Below, piece by piece: positions 55,951 to 64,000 of a stretch of DNA of 64,000 bases. The stretch comes from Vibrio methylphosphonaticus (GTDB taxonomy: Bacteria > Pseudomonadota > Gammaproteobacteria > Enterobacterales > Vibrionaceae), in assembly GCF_023634655.1 (NCBI RefSeq), contig NZ_JAMKMS010000002.1, forward strand, positions 310,001 through 374,000, in the 5' to 3' direction. The position numbers and the translations under genes were made by a program. The first letter of the stretch is position 1; the number at the start of each line of letters is the position of its first letter. A model generated the notes under the pieces. It saw only the letters and a program-made list of their open reading frames with translations, was not told where the DNA came from and made no database searches.

Positions 55951-56027
55951 TTTTCTGTTCCTTTCTCTGACTTTCTTTGATTATTTTTATAAGGGGGTAA
56001 ACTGGTTGTCGTTGCCGTATCGAACGA

Positions 56028-56525
56028 TTAGCGCAATTCGCTCTGCATCGTTTTAAAGCGAGTCACCTGCTCAGGCAATAGCTGACGCTTGTCGTCACGC
56101 CCAAGATAAATCTTGAATACGTTATGACCAAGCGCATCAAAAAAGCCAAAATAATGGCTTTCATTACCCATAAAAGGCTTACTCACTAATGCCACATGCG
56201 TAATCAGGTCTAGCTTTAAGTGTCCATGTAACTCACCCGCTTTACCCATAAGATTATAATAGCCTCTTGCCATTTTTCCCTTTGGAAACGGCGCTTTAAC
56301 CTCAAAGATAGAACCGAACGAATGGACTATCGTTGTCACTTGTCCCCACGTAGTAATGGATTCCAGAATGTCTTGGGCGATACTCCCTTCCGTCACCGCG
56401 ACCATTTCACTCGGTAGAGCACAAACCACTTCAAACTCGCTTACCTCGAGTTTATCTGCGATCGCAGCAGGCAATAATTTAGGTTCGTCCGCCAAAATCG
56501 CAGCCACTTTTTGTTTTAAATTCAT
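56028..56525 (-). CDS. hutX: Haem carrier protein HutX
   Basis: A 165-residue cytoplasmic haem carrier. In V. cholerae HutX receives haem and passes it to HutZ. The N-terminal LKQKVAAILADEPKLLPAAIA is a helix-turn-helix-like segment typical of the family; the rest forms the HutX/ChuX-like split fold (GKAGELHGHLKLDLITHVAL). It lies between hutW and hutZ with short gaps (44 and 77 bases), consistent with one transcript. Confidence 0.9.
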   Translation of the reverse strand: MNLKQKVAAILADEPKLLPAAIADKLEVSEFEVVCALPSEMVAVTEGSIAQDILESITTWGQVTTIVHSFGSIFEVKAPFPKGKMARGYYNLMGKAGELHGHLKLDLITHVALVSKPFMGNESHYFGFFDALGHNVFKIYLGRDDKRQLLPEQVTRFKTMQSELR

Positions 56526-56569
56526 TTTTGTTCCTATTTAATCTGAGACTAGTCATGCCACTTCGCTGA

Positions 56570-57973
56570 TTAGGCAACGAAATGCAATTTTTTGTTACTG
56601 TGAGGCAAAGACGCTGGCACAGAAGATTGTCCATGACTCAAGGTCGACAACGCAGAAATTGCGCCTTGTGCCAACGTGACCGCCCAAAAACTGCCTGCTA
56701 GCGTCAATAACAAATAATCACCCTTGAACTCTACTAAGCCATTTTGCTCCCACACTTGAAACAAGGGTGTGAGTAATTCAAAAGTATCGTGTTCAAGCGT
56801 CATTGCCAGTGCACTTCGGCGCACCACACCGCTATCAAATCCAGCTTTCAAACTCGCAAATACTGGCTCCAATGAATGGTGTTTGCTCATCATCGCAATG
56901 GTCGTGTCACCTGAACGTATTGCAGACATATACGAATCTAATGATCGATGGTTCATCATTCCATATCCACCAATATTGCCACCCGCCCCACACCCTATTG
57001 GTAACACTTCTGCATAGGTCTTAGCGACACTATTGTATTGGCTACGTTCACGGTTATCTCTAGCCCAGTGATTAACACTGAGCTGCTTAATAAAATGTTC
57101 CTTCATGAAAGCTACGCCATATTCATACATAGCAGCTTTCTGCGCAGAATTGGCGGGCGGATCTATACGCCCCTTTTCCACCATATTAAGCATTGGCGCA
57201 TTGCCGCCGACAACAAGCTGATAAAGGTCAACACCATGCGCACCTGAATCCTTGAAATCATCAAGATCTTGGGCAAACACTTCCAGTGTTTGATATGGAA
57301 GTCCGTAGAGTAGATCGATAATAATGGGCGCTTCGTCTAGCGCGCTTAAGTGCGAAACTCGTTCAAGCACAACCTCGCGGTCATCAAGCCTTTTCGCGCT
57401 GCGTCTTACTTTAGTATCGAAGCTCTGAACACCAAAGGAGAAGCGATTAAACCCACCTTCTAGTGCTTTATCGAACATTTCATCGCTAAAGCGGTTCGTT
57501 CTTCCTTCTAACGTCATCTCACAATCTGTCGCTAAGGGAAACGAGTGACGAATCGCTTTGCCCAGTCTTTGTATTTGATCAGGGGATAAATCCGTTGGCG
57601 TCCCACCACCAATATAAACAGCATGAAACAAACCTGTTTGAGTCCAAGCAAGCCGAGATTTCAGCTCAATTTCTTTCAGTAGTGCTTCAAAATAATCATC
57701 AACTAACTGCCGACTTGCCGCATTTTGAAAGAAATTACAAAACGTACAACGTACCCGGCAAAAAGGGATATGAATGTAAAGGCAGCGCTTGTTCGAGCGC
57801 TTTGAAGACACAGAAGTCAGTGATTGAAATAGAGACTCATAACGCTCTGACTCTATCGGCACGCCCATGCCACCAGCATGAGGTGACGTCTTCTGCGTAA
57901 AAGCGAAGCGCAGCGGATCGGGCGAAGAAACACCAAAGTGTGTCGCGTTAAGATGAGTTAAGTCGATTTTCAT
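56570..57973 (-). CDS. hutW: Radical-SAM haem-degrading enzyme HutW (ChuW family)
   Basis: A 467-residue radical SAM protein related to HemN and ChuW. The iron-sulfur motif CRVRCTFC (C-x3-C-x2-C) lies near residue 73-80, followed by the SAM-binding segment YIGGGTPTDLS. The family opens the haem ring under oxygen-free conditions in E. coli O157 (ChuW); an equivalent role is inferred here. First gene of the leftward haem-use unit, divergent from tonB across a 208-base promoter with a Fur-like box. Confidence 0.9.
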   Translation of the reverse strand: MKIDLTHLNATHFGVSSPDPLRFAFTQKTSPHAGGMGVPIESERYESLFQSLTSVSSKRSNKRCLYIHIPFCRVRCTFCNFFQNAASRQLVDDYFEALLKEIELKSRLAWTQTGLFHAVYIGGGTPTDLSPDQIQRLGKAIRHSFPLATDCEMTLEGRTNRFSDEMFDKALEGGFNRFSFGVQSFDTKVRRSAKRLDDREVVLERVSHLSALDEAPIIIDLLYGLPYQTLEVFAQDLDDFKDSGAHGVDLYQLVVGGNAPMLNMVEKGRIDPPANSAQKAAMYEYGVAFMKEHFIKQLSVNHWARDNRERSQYNSVAKTYAEVLPIGCGAGGNIGGYGMMNHRSLDSYMSAIRSGDTTIAMMSKHHSLEPVFASLKAGFDSGVVRRSALAMTLEHDTFELLTPLFQVWEQNGLVEFKGDYLLLTLAGSFWAVTLAQGAISALSTLSHGQSSVPASLPHSNKKLHFVA

Positions 57974-58042
57974 ATCTATTCTCTGTTACCACTCACCCCC
58001 GTAATTAGGGGTCTTAGAAGATATTCACGATCATAAATTGGT

Positions 58043-58067
58043 GATAATGATAATGCAATTGATAATT
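58043..58067. promoter_or_regulatory. Fur-box-like site in the hutW/tonB promoter
   Basis: GATAATGATAATGCAATTG (58043-58061) keeps the first 12 bases of the 19-bp Fur consensus; a second overlapping match starts at 58049 (both 13/19). Repeated GATAAT hexamers through 58067 suggest overlapping Fur dimers. Position between two iron-acquisition operons strongly supports it. Confidence 0.75.
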
Positions 58068-58181
58068 GATCTTATTTTCATTGTGATACATAATCGCCTT
58101 CTCTCACTAACTGACAACAATGTCTAACGAGAGCAGGCGCTCGATGTTCAATCGAGAATTACGGTGAATAGAGGTTGAGTT

Positions 58182-59021
58182 ATGAACGTCAAAAGGTATG
58201 TCGTTGCAGGAAGCTTATCTGTGGCATTCCATATTGGTTTTATGCTGGTCGACGACACACAACAAGTCTTTGCTATGCCGTCAGGTAGTCACTCTACATC
58301 GGTATCACTCAATTTTATCGCTCAATCTTCAGCGGCATCACCGGCACCTGCACCTACACCTGCAAGTGATACCGACGTTCCAACAGACACGCCCGAAAAA
58401 GCACCTGTACCGCCTAATTCTGCTGAAACTAATTCTGCTGAAACTCACTCTACTCACAGGAAGCCTGTAGAAAGTCGCCCTGTTCAAAAATCGGTAACGA
58501 AAGCGGATAGTTCATCGGTGACAAAGAATAAAAAGCAACCTGTAAAACAGGAAGACGTTGTTCACAAGGCGCCGAAAAAAACATCGGCGACCCCAAAGAA
58601 ATCACCGAAGGAGCAAACCAAGCCCGCCCCTAAAAAAAGTGAACTAAAAGAAGAAAATAAAGAAACAAAAACATCGGAGAACGATTCCGCGCCCACGTCG
58701 GCGCAACCAGCCATCGTCAATCAAGGGGTAAGTAATGAACCCGTGCTGAGAAAGACCCCTTCTTTCACGACAACACCTGTGCAACCAAGATATCCGAGAG
58801 TTGCCAGAAAACGCGGCATTGAAGGTACCGCAACCTATGAAATTTGGTTAGATGAATCCGGAAACCAGACAAAACAAGTTCTTGTGTCCTCATCTGGGGC
58901 CACGATTTTAGATAAGACCGCACTTGACGCAATCAAACAATGGCAATTTTCAGCCTATACCGTTAAAGGGGTTGCGGTCGCCCATCGTATTCAAATTCCT
59001 GTTCGTTTTAAATTGGATTAA
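58182..59021 (+). CDS. tonB: TonB energy-transducing protein
   Basis: A 279-residue TonB. The N-terminal anchor (about 5-25) is less hydrophobic than usual but contains the conserved SLSVAFHIGFM-type His. A long Pro/Lys/Glu-rich spacer spans the periplasm, including two exact NSAET repeats. The C-terminal TonB domain (~205-279) has RYPRVARKRGIEGTATY and the final KVRFKLD-like strand. It drives uptake through outer-membrane haem and siderophore receptors. AGAGG precedes the ATG. First gene of tonB-exbB-exbD-hutBCD, the TonB1 arrangement of Vibrio. Confidence 0.92.
   Translation: MNVKRYVVAGSLSVAFHIGFMLVDDTQQVFAMPSGSHSTSVSLNFIAQSSAASPAPAPTPASDTDVPTDTPEKAPVPPNSAETNSAETHSTHRKPVESRPVQKSVTKADSSSVTKNKKQPVKQEDVVHKAPKKTSATPKKSPKEQTKPAPKKSELKEENKETKTSENDSAPTSAQPAIVNQGVSNEPVLRKTPSFTTTPVQPRYPRVARKRGIEGTATYEIWLDESGNQTKQVLVSSSGATILDKTALDAIKQWQFSAYTVKGVAVAHRIQIPVRFKLD
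58416..58445 (+). repeat. 15-bp in-frame tandem duplication in tonB
   Basis: AATTCTGCTGAAACT occurs twice in tandem (58416 and 58431), coding NSAET-NSAET in the periplasmic spacer; a decayed third copy follows. Confidence 0.9.
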
Positions 59022-59023
59022 TC

Positions 59024-59719
59024 ATGGAAACACTACATTACTTACAACAGCAACTTGGGCTAATGACCTGGCCATTGCTTATTTGTTCGGCACTAACAGC
59101 GATGATCATCATCGAACGACTCTTTCAAATCGTCATCAGCACTGGCGTTGGAATGAGAGCCATTCGCCAAAAGTTGAACCACATATCACCCACTAACGCT
59201 ACAGATATAGAACAACTTGCCACAGTACTGTCTGATAAGCGCCCATTGTTATACCGCGGTGTCGCCATGCTATTAGCACACCACTCCTTTGCGAAAACAT
59301 TGCGTGAAGATGCCGCCAGTATTTGGCTACAGGATAAGCGACATCAACTCTACTCAGGGCTAAAGTTGCTATCGCTAATTGGTGTTATCAGTCCATTAAT
59401 TGGACTTTTAGGAACAGTGCTTGGGCTGATTGAGATGTTTAAAGGTATTGCTGCAGCTTCTGGAAATGTAACGCCAAACGATTTAGCACAAGGTCTTGGC
59501 CTTGCGATGCGAACCACCGCAGCCGGTCTTATGATCGCTCTACCTGCCATCGCTGGCGCACAACTTATTAGTTTATGGGCGGAAAGAATCGTCGCGAAAT
59601 TGGAGCACACGCTTAACTTTGTCAACCTTTGGCTTGAAGGCATTGAAATGCCACATTCCGACAAAGATCCAGTGCAGACCCGCAACATCGATAAATTATC
59701 AGTAACGGAACCATCATGA
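59024..59719 (+). CDS. exbB: ExbB proton-channel protein
   Basis: A 231-residue three-helix inner-membrane protein (about 15-33, 116-136, 160-182). The conserved block LLSLIGVISPLIGLLGTVLG, and GLAMRTTAAGLMIALPAI with the pore-lining Thr, define ExbB/MotA-type channels. It forms the pentameric proton channel powering TonB. It starts 2 bases after tonB and overlaps exbD by 4 bases (ATGA). Confidence 0.93.
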   Translation: METLHYLQQQLGLMTWPLLICSALTAMIIIERLFQIVISTGVGMRAIRQKLNHISPTNATDIEQLATVLSDKRPLLYRGVAMLLAHHSFAKTLREDAASIWLQDKRHQLYSGLKLLSLIGVISPLIGLLGTVLGLIEMFKGIAAASGNVTPNDLAQGLGLAMRTTAAGLMIALPAIAGAQLISLWAERIVAKLEHTLNFVNLWLEGIEMPHSDKDPVQTRNIDKLSVTEPS

Positions 59720-60132
59720 TTAAAGTTAGTGAGCCTGCATCAAGCGCATCTATTTACCCTGATCTTACTCCGTTATTAGACATTATCTTTATTGTCATGG
59801 TGTTTTTAATGCTCACCGCCTCCGTTCGTTTGGAGTCACTGAACGTTGAATTACCGGCAACGGAGTCTAATGCCGTATCTGAAGTCGATAGCCAGTCCCT
59901 TACCGTCAATATCCTTGCCGATGCTCCATACTGGGCATTGAATACCAAACAATATATCGATTGGGAGAACTTCAAAATCACGCTGTTAGAAGAGTCAAAA
60001 TCCACAGCTCAACCAATCATCATAGCAGCTGACAAAACAGCGGATGTACAACATTTAGTCAAGCTGCTTGCCTTTATGCAAGATAACGGCATTCCCGCAA
60101 CGCAGCTCTTAACGGAAGACTCTGCCAAATAA
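59716..60132 (+). CDS. exbD: ExbD proton-channel protein
   Basis: A 138-residue single-pass protein. The membrane helix holds the essential Asp in YPDLTPLLDIIFIVMVFLML, and the periplasmic domain follows. A dimer of ExbD sits inside the ExbB pentamer and couples proton flow to TonB. Overlaps exbB by 4 bases; 17 bases before hutB. Confidence 0.93.
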   Translation: MIKVSEPASSASIYPDLTPLLDIIFIVMVFLMLTASVRLESLNVELPATESNAVSEVDSQSLTVNILADAPYWALNTKQYIDWENFKITLLEESKSTAQPIIIAADKTADVQHLVKLLAFMQDNGIPATQLLTEDSAK

Positions 60133-60149
60133 TTAGGAATTCTCATACT

Positions 60150-61043
60150 ATGCTTTATACACTACGTAAAATGCTATTCATCAGTACCATCACATCCGTG
60201 ATGGCGTTTAATGCCTTCGCGCAGCCCACTCAAGCAAAGCTCGACATCTCCTCTGAAGATGGGCAGAACATCATCAGTGCTGGGGCGTCAGTCACCGAGT
60301 TGCTTTTTGCTCTTAAGGCTCAAAGCCAATTGGTCGCGGTGGACGTAACGAGTGTATTACCCCCAACTCTTGCGTTACCTAAAGTTGGCTATCATCGCGC
60401 ACTATCGGCGGAAGGATTGCTCGCGATGCACCCAGACCTCATCATTGGAACCGACGAAATGGGGCCTAAACCCGCTTTAGAACAATTAAAGCAAGCTGGT
60501 GTTAAGGTTGAAGTTGTTGATACATCGGCAAACATTACTGGGCTTAAAAAAAGAATCGATCAGATTGCTGTGTTAACTCATACCCAACATAATGTTGCGG
60601 CATTGAAAGACAAAATCGATGCTCAACTCGATGCCCTTACCTCTAACCAACCGTCGACATCAAACGAAAAGAAAAAGATTCTGTTCTTACTCATCCATGA
60701 AGGTAGGCCTGCAAATGTAGCAGGAAGCGGTACCACGCCTGATGCAATTATTTCACTAGCAGGAGGGATTAATCCTGCGGCAACAAAACTGAATGCTTAT
60801 AAGCCATTATCAAATGAAGCTATTATTGAAATGCAACCTGATATCATTTTGGTCAGCGACCGCAGCTACCGTCAACTAGGTGGAGCCGATGCCTTGCTAA
60901 AAGCCCTTCCTATGCTAGCCGCGACGCCTGCTGGCAAAAGTCAGAAATTTGTCACCATCGATGGTCATGCGCTAGTTGGCGGGCTAGGTTTAAAAAGTCT
61001 CTCGGAAGCGCAAAGATTGAACGAGCAGCTCTACGCAGAATAA
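60150..61043 (+). CDS. hutB: Haem ABC transporter periplasmic binding protein HutB
   Basis: A 297-residue exported class III binding protein. The signal peptide ends near AFAQ, and two lobes are joined by a long helix. GASVTELLFALKAQSQLVAVD and the second-lobe GGINPA are typical of haemin binders. TAGGA lies about 13 bases before the ATG. It accepts haem from the TonB-dependent receptor and delivers it to HutCD. Confidence 0.9.
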   Translation: MLYTLRKMLFISTITSVMAFNAFAQPTQAKLDISSEDGQNIISAGASVTELLFALKAQSQLVAVDVTSVLPPTLALPKVGYHRALSAEGLLAMHPDLIIGTDEMGPKPALEQLKQAGVKVEVVDTSANITGLKKRIDQIAVLTHTQHNVAALKDKIDAQLDALTSNQPSTSNEKKKILFLLIHEGRPANVAGSGTTPDAIISLAGGINPAATKLNAYKPLSNEAIIEMQPDIILVSDRSYRQLGGADALLKALPMLAATPAGKSQKFVTIDGHALVGGLGLKSLSEAQRLNEQLYAE

Positions 61044-61051
61044 CCTCAAAT

Positions 61052-61093
61052 CAGCCAATGAGATGCATCAAAATATTACCTGCTCATTGGCTG
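61052..61093 (+). other. Stem-loop between hutB and hutC
   Basis: CAGCCAATGAG (61052-61062) and CTCATTGGCTG (61083-61093) are perfect 11-bp arms around a 20-base loop, with no T-run. It may adjust the ratio of binding protein to membrane components by protecting the upstream mRNA end, as in other ABC operons. Confidence 0.65.
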
Positions 61094-61176
61094 TCACCCG
61101 CTTATTCTCATTCCTTTCTTTTGGCTAAATGGCTCCAAATTAGATTAACCTAACTTTTAGCGACTCTTGCAAACTT

Positions 61177-62211
61177 ATGCTTAGACATTACTCTCTACCC
61201 GTTATATTCGCCGGCTTTATCACGCTACTTATCGTCACAACTGTCTACTCCGTGACGGTTGGACCAATGTCGATTTCATTCTCAGATAGCGTGATCGCAT
61301 TGACAACACGCTCTAATGAACTCGCCCCTCACATCCCTTTAGTCGTCAATGATATCCGTTTGCCCCGAACACTATTGTGCTTAGTAGTAGGTGCAATTTT
61401 GGCCATTTGCGGCACGGTCATGCAGGGGTTATTTCGTAATCCCCTTGCGGAACCCGGCATCATAGGTGTCTCAGCTGGCGCGTCACTGGGCGGCGCGATT
61501 GCGATTGTCTGTTTTTCTACACTCGGTACACAATTTCCGGAATTGATGAATCTCGCCGTCGTCCCCATCTTTGCTTTTCTTGGCGGGGCATTGACCACTG
61601 TTTTAGTCTATAAACTGGGTTCAGGGAAGTTTGGAACATCAGTCACAATTATGCTTTTAGCTGGGGTAGCGATAAGTGCTTTGGCGGGAGCAGGGATCGG
61701 CTTTCTCAATTTTGTCGCCGATGATCAAATGCTTCGCGATCTCTCTTTATGGTCAATGGGCTCTCTTGCTGGTGCAACATGGGGAAAGATATCGCTTGCA
61801 ACATTGACTCTTCTGGTTCTGCTCATCCTCTTTTCAAAGAAGGCAATGGCGCTTAATGCCTTGCTCCTTGGCGAATCTGAGGCGTTGCATCTTGGTATTG
61901 CGGTACAACGCCTCAAACGTCAATTAATACTACTCACCGCTGTGGGTGTAGGCGTCACTGTCAGTGTATCTGGTCCTATCGGTTTTATCGGCTTGATCAT
62001 TCCTCATCTGGGACGGATGCTCATAGGCCCTGATCACCGAACACTATTGCCGGTATCCGCACTGCTTGGCGCTCTATTGATGACGGCAGCTGACATGATC
62101 GCCAGAGTTGTCGTTGCACCTGCAGAGTTACCAGTTGGGATCGTAACTGCGATCGTCGGCGCCCCATTTTTCCTCTATCTGCTTTTTCAGCAAAAAGGGA
62201 AGATTCTTTGA
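61177..62211 (+). CDS. hutC: Haem ABC transporter permease HutC
   Basis: A 344-residue FecCD/BtuC-family permease with about 10 helices. RLPRTLLCLVVGAILAICG, GLFRNPLAEPGIIGVSAGAS and GFIGLIIPHLGRMLIGPDHR (coupling helix) are signature blocks. It lies 133 bases after hutB, an unusual gap in an otherwise tight operon that contains a hairpin. Ends within the hutD start (TGATG). Confidence 0.93.
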   Translation: MLRHYSLPVIFAGFITLLIVTTVYSVTVGPMSISFSDSVIALTTRSNELAPHIPLVVNDIRLPRTLLCLVVGAILAICGTVMQGLFRNPLAEPGIIGVSAGASLGGAIAIVCFSTLGTQFPELMNLAVVPIFAFLGGALTTVLVYKLGSGKFGTSVTIMLLAGVAISALAGAGIGFLNFVADDQMLRDLSLWSMGSLAGATWGKISLATLTLLVLLILFSKKAMALNALLLGESEALHLGIAVQRLKRQLILLTAVGVGVTVSVSGPIGFIGLIIPHLGRMLIGPDHRTLLPVSALLGALLMTAADMIARVVVAPAELPVGIVTAIVGAPFFLYLLFQQKGKIL

Positions 62212-63032
62212 TGACATACCAAAAGACAACGACAGGAAATTCAGTGATTAGTGAATCTGAATACGCCATTTCGGCCAGCAACATTTCGGTTAAGTTTGCC
62301 CATACCACAGTTTTGGACAACGTTTCTATCAACCTAAAACCTGGGGAAGTCACCGCGTTACTCGGTCCAAATGGTGCAGGGAAAAGCACGCTGTTAAAAG
62401 TGCTTAGTGGAGAAATAAAAACCCAGGCGAATATTCACTATTTCGGTCACTCACGCGACACCTGGACGCCTTCTAAGCTCGCCATGCATTTAGGTCTTGT
62501 GTCGCAACACAGTACGTTAAGTTTTCCATTTCTCGCTTCAGAGGTGGTAGAGCTTGGTGCTATACCGCTTAAACTGCCTAATCGAGATATTAAAGCGTTA
62601 GCAAAGCATTACCTTAACACTGTCGATATGTTGCCACTTGCCTCGCGTGCCTATCCCAGTTTATCCGGGGGGGAGAAACAACGAATCCACTTTGCAAGAG
62701 TACTGAGTCAGCTTCACCATGCTAAAAGACAAGCTATCCTCATGCTAGACGAACCCACTTCAGCGCTCGATCTTGCTCACCAACACCAAACACTCACGCT
62801 GGCCCGTGAGTTAGCGACTCAGCGCAATGCAGCCGTAGTGATCGTTCTTCATGATTTAAACTTGGCTGCACAATATTCGGATCGTATTGTGGTATTAAAT
62901 AAACAAAGAATTGTCGCAGATGGCTCACCACAAGAGGCTATCACCCGCCAGATGATTTCCGACGTTTATGGCTATGATTCCATAATTACCAAACATCCAA
63001 CGAAAGGGTTCCCCTTAGTGTTGTCTCAGTAA
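62211..63032 (+). CDS. hutD: Haem ABC transporter ATPase HutD
   Basis: A 273-residue ABC ATPase. Walker A GPNGAGKST, signature LSGGEKQRIHFARVLSQL, Walker B ILMLDEPTSALD and H-loop VIVLHDLNLAAQY are all present. The start ATG at 62211 shares a base with the hutC stop and has AGGGAAG upstream; TTG at 62208 is a less likely alternative. It powers haem import with HutB and HutC. A strong terminator follows at 63093. Confidence 0.93.
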   Translation: MTYQKTTTGNSVISESEYAISASNISVKFAHTTVLDNVSINLKPGEVTALLGPNGAGKSTLLKVLSGEIKTQANIHYFGHSRDTWTPSKLAMHLGLVSQHSTLSFPFLASEVVELGAIPLKLPNRDIKALAKHYLNTVDMLPLASRAYPSLSGGEKQRIHFARVLSQLHHAKRQAILMLDEPTSALDLAHQHQTLTLARELATQRNAAVVIVLHDLNLAAQYSDRIVVLNKQRIVADGSPQEAITRQMISDVYGYDSIITKHPTKGFPLVLSQ

Positions 63033-63092
63033 TTGAATGAATATTCCAAATGACAAGAAATCATTTAAGATAAGATAACTCATTGACCATAA

Positions 63093-63124
63093 AAATACCG
63101 CAACCATTAATAGTTGCGGTATTT
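63093..63124. terminator. Bidirectional terminator between hutD and luxT
   Basis: AAATACCGCAAC (63093-63104) and GTTGCGGTATTT (63113-63124) form a 12-bp stem around an 8-base loop, with A-runs and T-runs either side. Confidence 0.9.
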
Positions 63125-63165
63125 AAGTAGATAAACAATAAACGAGTAAAAGTGAAAAGGGCTAT

Positions 63166-63627
63166 TTACTTACTTAATTGAATCAAAGAACGGCCTAACA
63201 ACCACTCCAATTCTTTTTCACTTCCTGCGCCATATTGCGTTTCAACTAAATTGTATAAGCGGTCGATACCTTTAGAGGCAAACTCATGCGCGTTTTCTGA
63301 AGTCACAATATGATGAAAGAGTAACTTTAAAATTGCCAAAAACTCATCATTCTTTAGTGCTTTTAACCAACTATCGACGAAATTATCCAACCCGCCTTCA
63401 AACTCAAGATGTTCCACGAACATCTTAAAGATTCGCCCGTCAAGCGCCGCTGTAAAGTCCGTTTTCTTTGGAAAGTGATGACTAATCCCTGTTCTTGATA
63501 CGCCAGTCTGTTGACTTAAAGTCGTGTAAGACATTTTGTCGTAACCCAAACGGATGATTTGGTCGACAACTGCTTCCATAATCTTTTGAATAGTGATTTC
63601 AGTATCTTCTTTACTACGCTTTGGCAT
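63166..63627 (-). CDS. luxT: LuxT/SwrT-like TetR-family regulator
   Basis: A 153-residue TetR regulator, short for the family (usually ~200) but equal to Vibrio LuxT/SwrT. The helix-turn-helix is at residues ~27-50 (SYTTLSQQTGVSRTGISHHF), and the start MPKRSKEDTEITIQKIM agrees with LuxT as I remember it. In other vibrios LuxT/SwrT links quorum sensing, swarming and virulence control. It stands alone, convergent with hutD; a role in haem control is not implied. Confidence 0.78.
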   Translation of the reverse strand: MPKRSKEDTEITIQKIMEAVVDQIIRLGYDKMSYTTLSQQTGVSRTGISHHFPKKTDFTAALDGRIFKMFVEHLEFEGGLDNFVDSWLKALKNDEFLAILKLLFHHIVTSENAHEFASKGIDRLYNLVETQYGAGSEKELEWLLGRSLIQLSK

Positions 63628-64000
63628 TTGAAGCTCTTCTCTATATTGCTGTGATGCATTGGCTGTATGCTATACCATAATTAAAGCAATTCTCGGTAAA
63701 ATTATCTAATAAAATAACAAGAATAATGATTAACCTTTGATCACGGTATTATAAGTATGCTCATAAACGGATATGAGATATGCATACAATTGAAATATTA
63801 TAAAAAACCATTAATAGATTTATAACTTATAAAGTCTATCACTACTCCGTTTAGTAAATACAACTGTGTACTCTATCGCTAGGACACCTGTCTCATTTTT
63901 GAGAACCTCATCACACTTACTACTTACAGCTTGCATAATAAAAGCTATCAAGATCTTCATCTACATCAATCAAATGAATGCATATGCAACTTAAGTGTTA
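63628..64000. other. Upstream region of luxT, window end
   Basis: 373 very A/T-rich bases containing the luxT promoter. No frame, hairpin or operator was recognised, and no gene clearly enters from the right edge. Confidence 0.4.

Overview
The window looks like secondary-chromosome DNA of a marine Vibrio. The support is gene content and order: a VpsT/CsgD-type regulator, OmpU/OmpT-type porins, a LuxI/LuxR pair, YejM, CheV, and the complete haem block hutZ-hutX-hutW // tonB-exbB-exbD-hutB-hutC-hutD next to a LuxT/SwrT-like TetR regulator. The species cannot be fixed from the sequence alone. No rRNA, tRNA, insertion sequence, prophage, integrase or CRISPR array was seen.

Layout. 0.2-1.4 kb: vpsT-like regulator and a small unknown gene. 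2.1-9.3 kb: a tightly packed MoxR / DUF58 / DUF4381 / BatA / BatB-BatC fusion / BatD operon with a 25-residue glutamine tract coded by a hexanucleotide repeat. 9.4-16.4 kb: five trimeric porin genes, two leftward and three rightward around a ~0.7 kb divergent control region. 16.6-22.3 kb: DMT exporter, glutaredoxin-like protein, a short basic protein, NarL-type response regulator, LysR regulator and a membrane diguanylate cyclase. 22.7-24.1 kb: convergent luxI/luxR quorum-sensing pair with overlapping 3' ends. 24.2-33.2 kb: LysR regulator // dcuC, Omp85-type barrel, dienelactone hydrolase, RND efflux pump with lipoprotein adaptor. 33.5-39.1 kb: a di-haem peroxidase/MauG-like protein translationally coupled to a hybrid histidine kinase, then a HAD phosphatase and a GAF-GGDEF cyclase. 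39.4-48.9 kb: GH20 hexosaminidase, KdgM-like porin, and a D-amino-acid module (SSS symporter, RidA, D-aminoacylase // D-serine dehydratase-like enzyme, RpiR regulator). 49.1-55.4 kb: two tiny membrane/lipoproteins, YejM, alpha-amylase, YibL, PpiC, CheV. 55.4-63.6 kb: haem uptake and degradation genes around a Fur-box-like divergent promoter, then luxT.

How it fits together. Much of the window concerns the cell surface and environmental sensing: porins, efflux, c-di-GMP synthesis (two intact GGDEF proteins) and response (VpsT), AHL signalling, iron/haem acquisition, and scavenging of amino sugars and D-amino acids.

The most unusual feature is a recurring class of short (12-19 bp), degenerate tandem repeats placed at, or running into, the 3' ends of unrelated genes (18230-18309, 19736-19854, 20783-20939, 26865-26892, 38097-38168, 51864-51903). 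Their units differ from site to site, but their placement is the same. Also notable are the MauG-like/hybrid-kinase gene pair and the 10-bp-phased A-tract array behind a terminator at 42891-42956.
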